Assembly: GCA_049598145.1 (NCBI GenBank)
Contig: JBMYNJ010000009.1
Span: forward strand, 1 to 34,296
Direction: 5' to 3'
Origin: WTJH01 sp049598145
GTDB taxonomy: Bacteria > Bacteroidota > Bacteroidia > Flavobacteriales > Flavobacteriaceae
Length of the DNA stretch: 34,296 nucleotides
A model generated the notes under the pieces. That model did not search any database. It saw only the letters and a program-made list of their open reading frames with translations, and was not told where the DNA came from. Positions 31,698 through 34,296 of the stretch are shown here, in pieces. Made by a program: the position numbers and the translations under genes. The first letter of the stretch is position 1. Each line of letters begins with the position of its first letter.

Positions 31698-34296
31698 TTA
31701 TTTTTGCTTGTTGATCAGCTGTTGAACCAAGGTTTTTAACGTCTCTATTTCAGTTGCTTGCGTATTTAATTGTCGTTGTTGCGCTTCAATTTGTTCTTGT
31801 TGTTCCTGAATAGCCTTGGTTAAGACGGGAATAAAAGCATTATAATTTAAACTTAGGATACCAGTTTTATCAAAGGATTCTCGAACTATTTCAGGAATAA
31901 TTTCGTTTACCTCTTGGGCAATAAAACCAATTTCTTTTTGGATTAATATTTCTTTCGCTGGGGTTTTAAATTTGAGGTAAATTTTGGGTTGTAATGCGAT
32001 TACTGCACCTAATCCATAGGGAGATGGTTCAATATTGGATTTCAACCGAATATCACTCGTAATTGCAGAACCTCCAACAGTCCCAGACCCACCTACAGTA
32101 AGATCGCCTGAAACGGTTAAATCATCTTTTATCTCCACATCTCCCCACCTACTCACCCGCATGGCTCTGTCGGAAAGATCGGGAATTGCTTCTGTAGAAC
32201 TGGGATCAGCAAACACATAAAAATAATCACTATTCATAACCAACGGAAATCGATCATCATTTAAATTTGTTCCATAATGCCTGTGCCAAAAAATATAACG
32301 ATCCGTCGTGTTGTTGGTATTGTCCGCCAGATTAAAGTAAAAATCTATCGCATCAGAAGCTGGCTGGACTGCATAAATTTTAGCATTATCGTTGTTAAGG
32401 CTCCAGAAAAATCCTTTCCCACTGGTGGGAAAAACCCCTTTTTTATCTTCAAAAGTTAAATCTGCATCTGTTGTGGCAATTTCCCCTTCGAATCTGGAAT
32501 CTCCTTTTACGTTTAAGTCGGCAGAAGTTGTAATAGTACCCGTAACATCAATATTGGTTGCCGATAAAGTTCCAGTGATGATTATATCTCCATTGGTTGG
32601 ATTTAATGTTAAAGAGGAAGATGAACTTAGTCTTTTATTTGAGCCTACATAAATTAGTTCATTTGTATTTCCTAACGAAGTATCTTCTATACCCGCTACT
32701 TGGATCACATCGGTAGTTTGTGTGCCTTGCAAGGTAACATCTGCCAGGGTTTGAGAATCGGTACTGCTACTATCAATAAATGTTAGGGTATTTGAAGAAG
32801 TGTAAGCCAATACCTGATTGCCTACAGTCGCCGGAGCATTACTGGGAAATTCATATCGGTCGGATGCAGCAGCATCACCAATATAAAACGTTTGTGAAGT
32901 TACTCCAGCCACTTCGATAGTTTCCGGTTTAAACACTATATTGGCTCCACTCCCTGTTGTTTGAAGTGTAAGACTAACATTATTCGACCGGATATCTTGT
33001 GTATATACGGTTGATATATTATTTGTGGAGTCACCGAATTCTACAGTTCCACTCACCAAAACACTTTGGTTAATTTTCCCGATGATACTAACAGTGTCAT
33101 CAGTGCTACCTCCGATGTCGATGTCTTCATCAGTTGTGCTGTCACCAATAGAGTGATTCCCTCCACTTGCATGTAATTCCCCATCAATATTTGTCGTTCC
33201 CAAGTTTACAGTACTCGTTGTGGAATTTCCCAGAGTTACAACATCATCCAAGGTTTGTCTTTCTAAAGTACTAATGTCTTCAAACAGGACATTTGTACCT
33301 CCTGTTGCTGTGAGTACCTGATTCGAACTTCCTTTTGTTGTTGGGAAACTGTATCCTGTACCCCCAGGTAAATCCCCAATAAAAAAAGTTTGTAATGCCA
33401 CACCAGCGACTAGGGTACTCGATTCTAAGATGGATAGTGCAGGATTAAATCCCGAAGTAACTCCAGTTTTTATTTCCATGGCAGAACTCCCCGATCGAAA
33501 CGCTTTACTATAGGTTTCACTAAATACATAACTGGAAGTTCCCAATAATTTATCTCCATTAGTTCGAGGGCGAAAAGTTTCATCGACTTCTATCGCACCT
33601 GAAATAGGAACCTTCAAAATATCTGTTCGTTCCCAGTTAGCTCCCAGAGAATTCCAAAATAAAATATCCCCATCGTTTGTCCCGAAAGGAATATTCACAA
33701 AGGGGCGAAATCCAATAGTATCGGTAGCGGTTGAAACTAAAGCAACATTAGCCCCAAAGGTATTGGACGCAGGGAAGGTATAATTCCCTACCGTTAGCCC
33801 AGTAGTGGTTAGGTCTCCTACTTGAATGTTATTGGTGGTGATCGAACCTACATCAGTCACCTGATCTAAAGTGGGCGTTACGGCTAAAGATGAAAGGTCC
33901 ACCGTTATGGAGGCGGTGGTAATATTTTCGGGTCTTAACTCCAATGTAGTCCCGTTCAAAGCGGCTGCAATGGTCTGGGAGTCGGTATTGGTGAAGGAAC
34001 TCAGATCTACCGTTGCCGAAGTGGTAGTGTTTTCAGGGCGCAGTTGTAGGGTCGTTCCTGCCAAAGCCGCATTGATGGTTTGCGAATCGGTATTGGTATC
34101 GGCCAATGTCACACTATTGCCGGACGATATCGTCAATACCTGCCCACTTAAACTCAAAGTTTGAGAATCCGTTTGGGTTAATGTCACACTATTCCCGCCT
34201 GAAATGGCCAACACATTTCCGGCCAAACTCAACGTTTGTGTATCGGTATTGGTATCGGCCAATGTCACACTATTGCCGGACGATATCGTCAATACC
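31698..34296 (-). CDS. Repeat-rich fibre protein with C-terminal S74 intramolecular chaperone domain (5' end outside window)
   Basis: At least 865 residues; the reading frame runs off the window at 34296, so the start is unseen. The visible N-part consists of tandem 25-27-residue repeats (LSLxGxxLxISxGNSVTLxDTNTDxQT), then tail-fibre-like beta segments (TLDQVTDVGSITTNNIQVG). The C-terminus (about 31698-32060) is a Peptidase_S74/endosialidase-type chaperone: SDIRLKSNI with the self-cleavage Ser-Asp, GLGAVIALQP, EIGFIAQEVNEIIPE, and a final coiled coil. By family knowledge such domains trimerise a beta-fibre and then cut themselves off. Confidence 0.85.
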   Translation of the reverse strand, partial: VLTISSGNSVTLADTNTDTQTLSLAGNVLAISGGNSVTLTQTDSQTLSLSGQVLTISSGNSVTLADTNTDSQTINAALAGTTLQLRPENTTTSATVDLSSFTNTDSQTIAAALNGTTLELRPENITTASITVDLSSLAVTPTLDQVTDVGSITTNNIQVGDLTTTGLTVGNYTFPASNTFGANVALVSTATDTIGFRPFVNIPFGTNDGDILFWNSLGANWERTDILKVPISGAIEVDETFRPRTNGDKLLGTSSYVFSETYSKAFRSGSSAMEIKTGVTSGFNPALSILESSTLVAGVALQTFFIGDLPGGTGYSFPTTKGSSNQVLTATGGTNVLFEDISTLERQTLDDVVTLGNSTTSTVNLGTTNIDGELHASGGNHSIGDSTTDEDIDIGGSTDDTVSIIGKINQSVLVSGTVEFGDSTNNISTVYTQDIRSNNVSLTLQTTGSGANIVFKPETIEVAGVTSQTFYIGDAAASDRYEFPSNAPATVGNQVLAYTSSNTLTFIDSSSTDSQTLADVTLQGTQTTDVIQVAGIEDTSLGNTNELIYVGSNKRLSSSSSLTLNPTNGDIIITGTLSATNIDVTGTITTSADLNVKGDSRFEGEIATTDADLTFEDKKGVFPTSGKGFFWSLNNDNAKIYAVQPASDAIDFYFNLADNTNNTTDRYIFWHRHYGTNLNDDRFPLVMNSDYFYVFADPSSTEAIPDLSDRAMRVSRWGDVEIKDDLTVSGDLTVGGSGTVGGSAITSDIRLKSNIEPSPYGLGAVIALQPKIYLKFKTPAKEILIQKEIGFIAQEVNEIIPEIVRESFDKTGILSLNYNAFIPVLTKAIQEQQEQIEAQQRQLNTQATEIETLKTLVQQLINKQK
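34086..34140. repeat. 55-base exact direct repeat, copy 1
   Basis: Identical, as far as read, to 34242-34296, with a 156-base period (52 codons). It encodes part of the fibre repeat in the same frame. Confidence 0.85.
34242..34296. repeat. 55-base exact direct repeat, copy 2 (reaches window edge)
   Basis: Second copy of the unit at 34086-34140. It ends exactly at the window edge, so the array very likely continues upstream in the gene. Confidence 0.85.

Overview
The window looks like a chromosomal segment of a marine-type member of the Bacteroidota, most likely family Flavobacteriaceae. The evidence is T9SS-linked proteins (a PorP/SprF-like protein beside a protein with a type B gliding-motility C-terminal domain), SPII lipoproteins, sparse Shine-Dalgarno sequences, and promoters of the TTG-N17-20-TAnnTTTG type. 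Base composition is moderately AT-rich. No rRNA, tRNA or CRISPR was seen.

Region 1 (1-8789, leftward) is one tightly packed surface-polysaccharide operon. A good Bacteroidota promoter (8762-8789) precedes a winged-helix protein fused to a degenerate nucleotidyltransferase. Then follow a TagD-like cytidylyltransferase, UDP-glucose dehydrogenase, UDP-glucuronate 4-epimerase, a TviB/WbpO-type dehydrogenase, PseB, PseC, a NeuB/PseI-family synthase, a PseF/NeuA-family CMP-sugar synthetase, and the start of a HisH-like amidotransferase cut by the window edge. Together they supply UDP-uronic acids and a pseudaminic-like nonulosonic acid. The HisH homologue suggests acetamidino modification. The synthase and the CMP-transferase both carry unusual active-site motifs.

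Region 2 (8806-12180) holds an O-antigen ligase/polymerase with C-terminal TPRs, a divergent WecA-like initiating transferase, and a strong bidirectional terminator.

Region 3 (12202-16494) holds a very large Thr/Ser/Ala-rich surface lipoprotein preceded by a sigma-54-like promoter, a truncated tyrosine recombinase, a small membrane protein, a pirin with two tandem TTGTA-N2-TACAA palindromes over its promoter, and a 46-residue ORF.

Region 4 (16563-25036) is metabolism and transport: a CNT nucleoside transporter, a sodium:solute symporter, a secreted unknown, an operon of two tiny membrane proteins with an ABA4-like protein, a YkuK-like RNase H-fold protein with a GhrA-like reductase, and a DUF1611/enolase-superfamily pair matching the DgcN-DgcA D-glutamate pathway.

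Region 5 (25020-28380) has two divergent, distantly similar PKD-like lipoproteins. The intergenic space between them holds a candidate terminated small RNA on the minus strand. A secreted propeller-like protein follows.

Region 6 (28455-34296) has galE, then a leftward operon of a repeat-rich fibre protein ending in a self-cleaving S74 chaperone domain (open at the window edge), a thrombospondin-3-repeat/T9SS type B protein, and a PorP/SprF protein. This looks like a surface-fibre export module.
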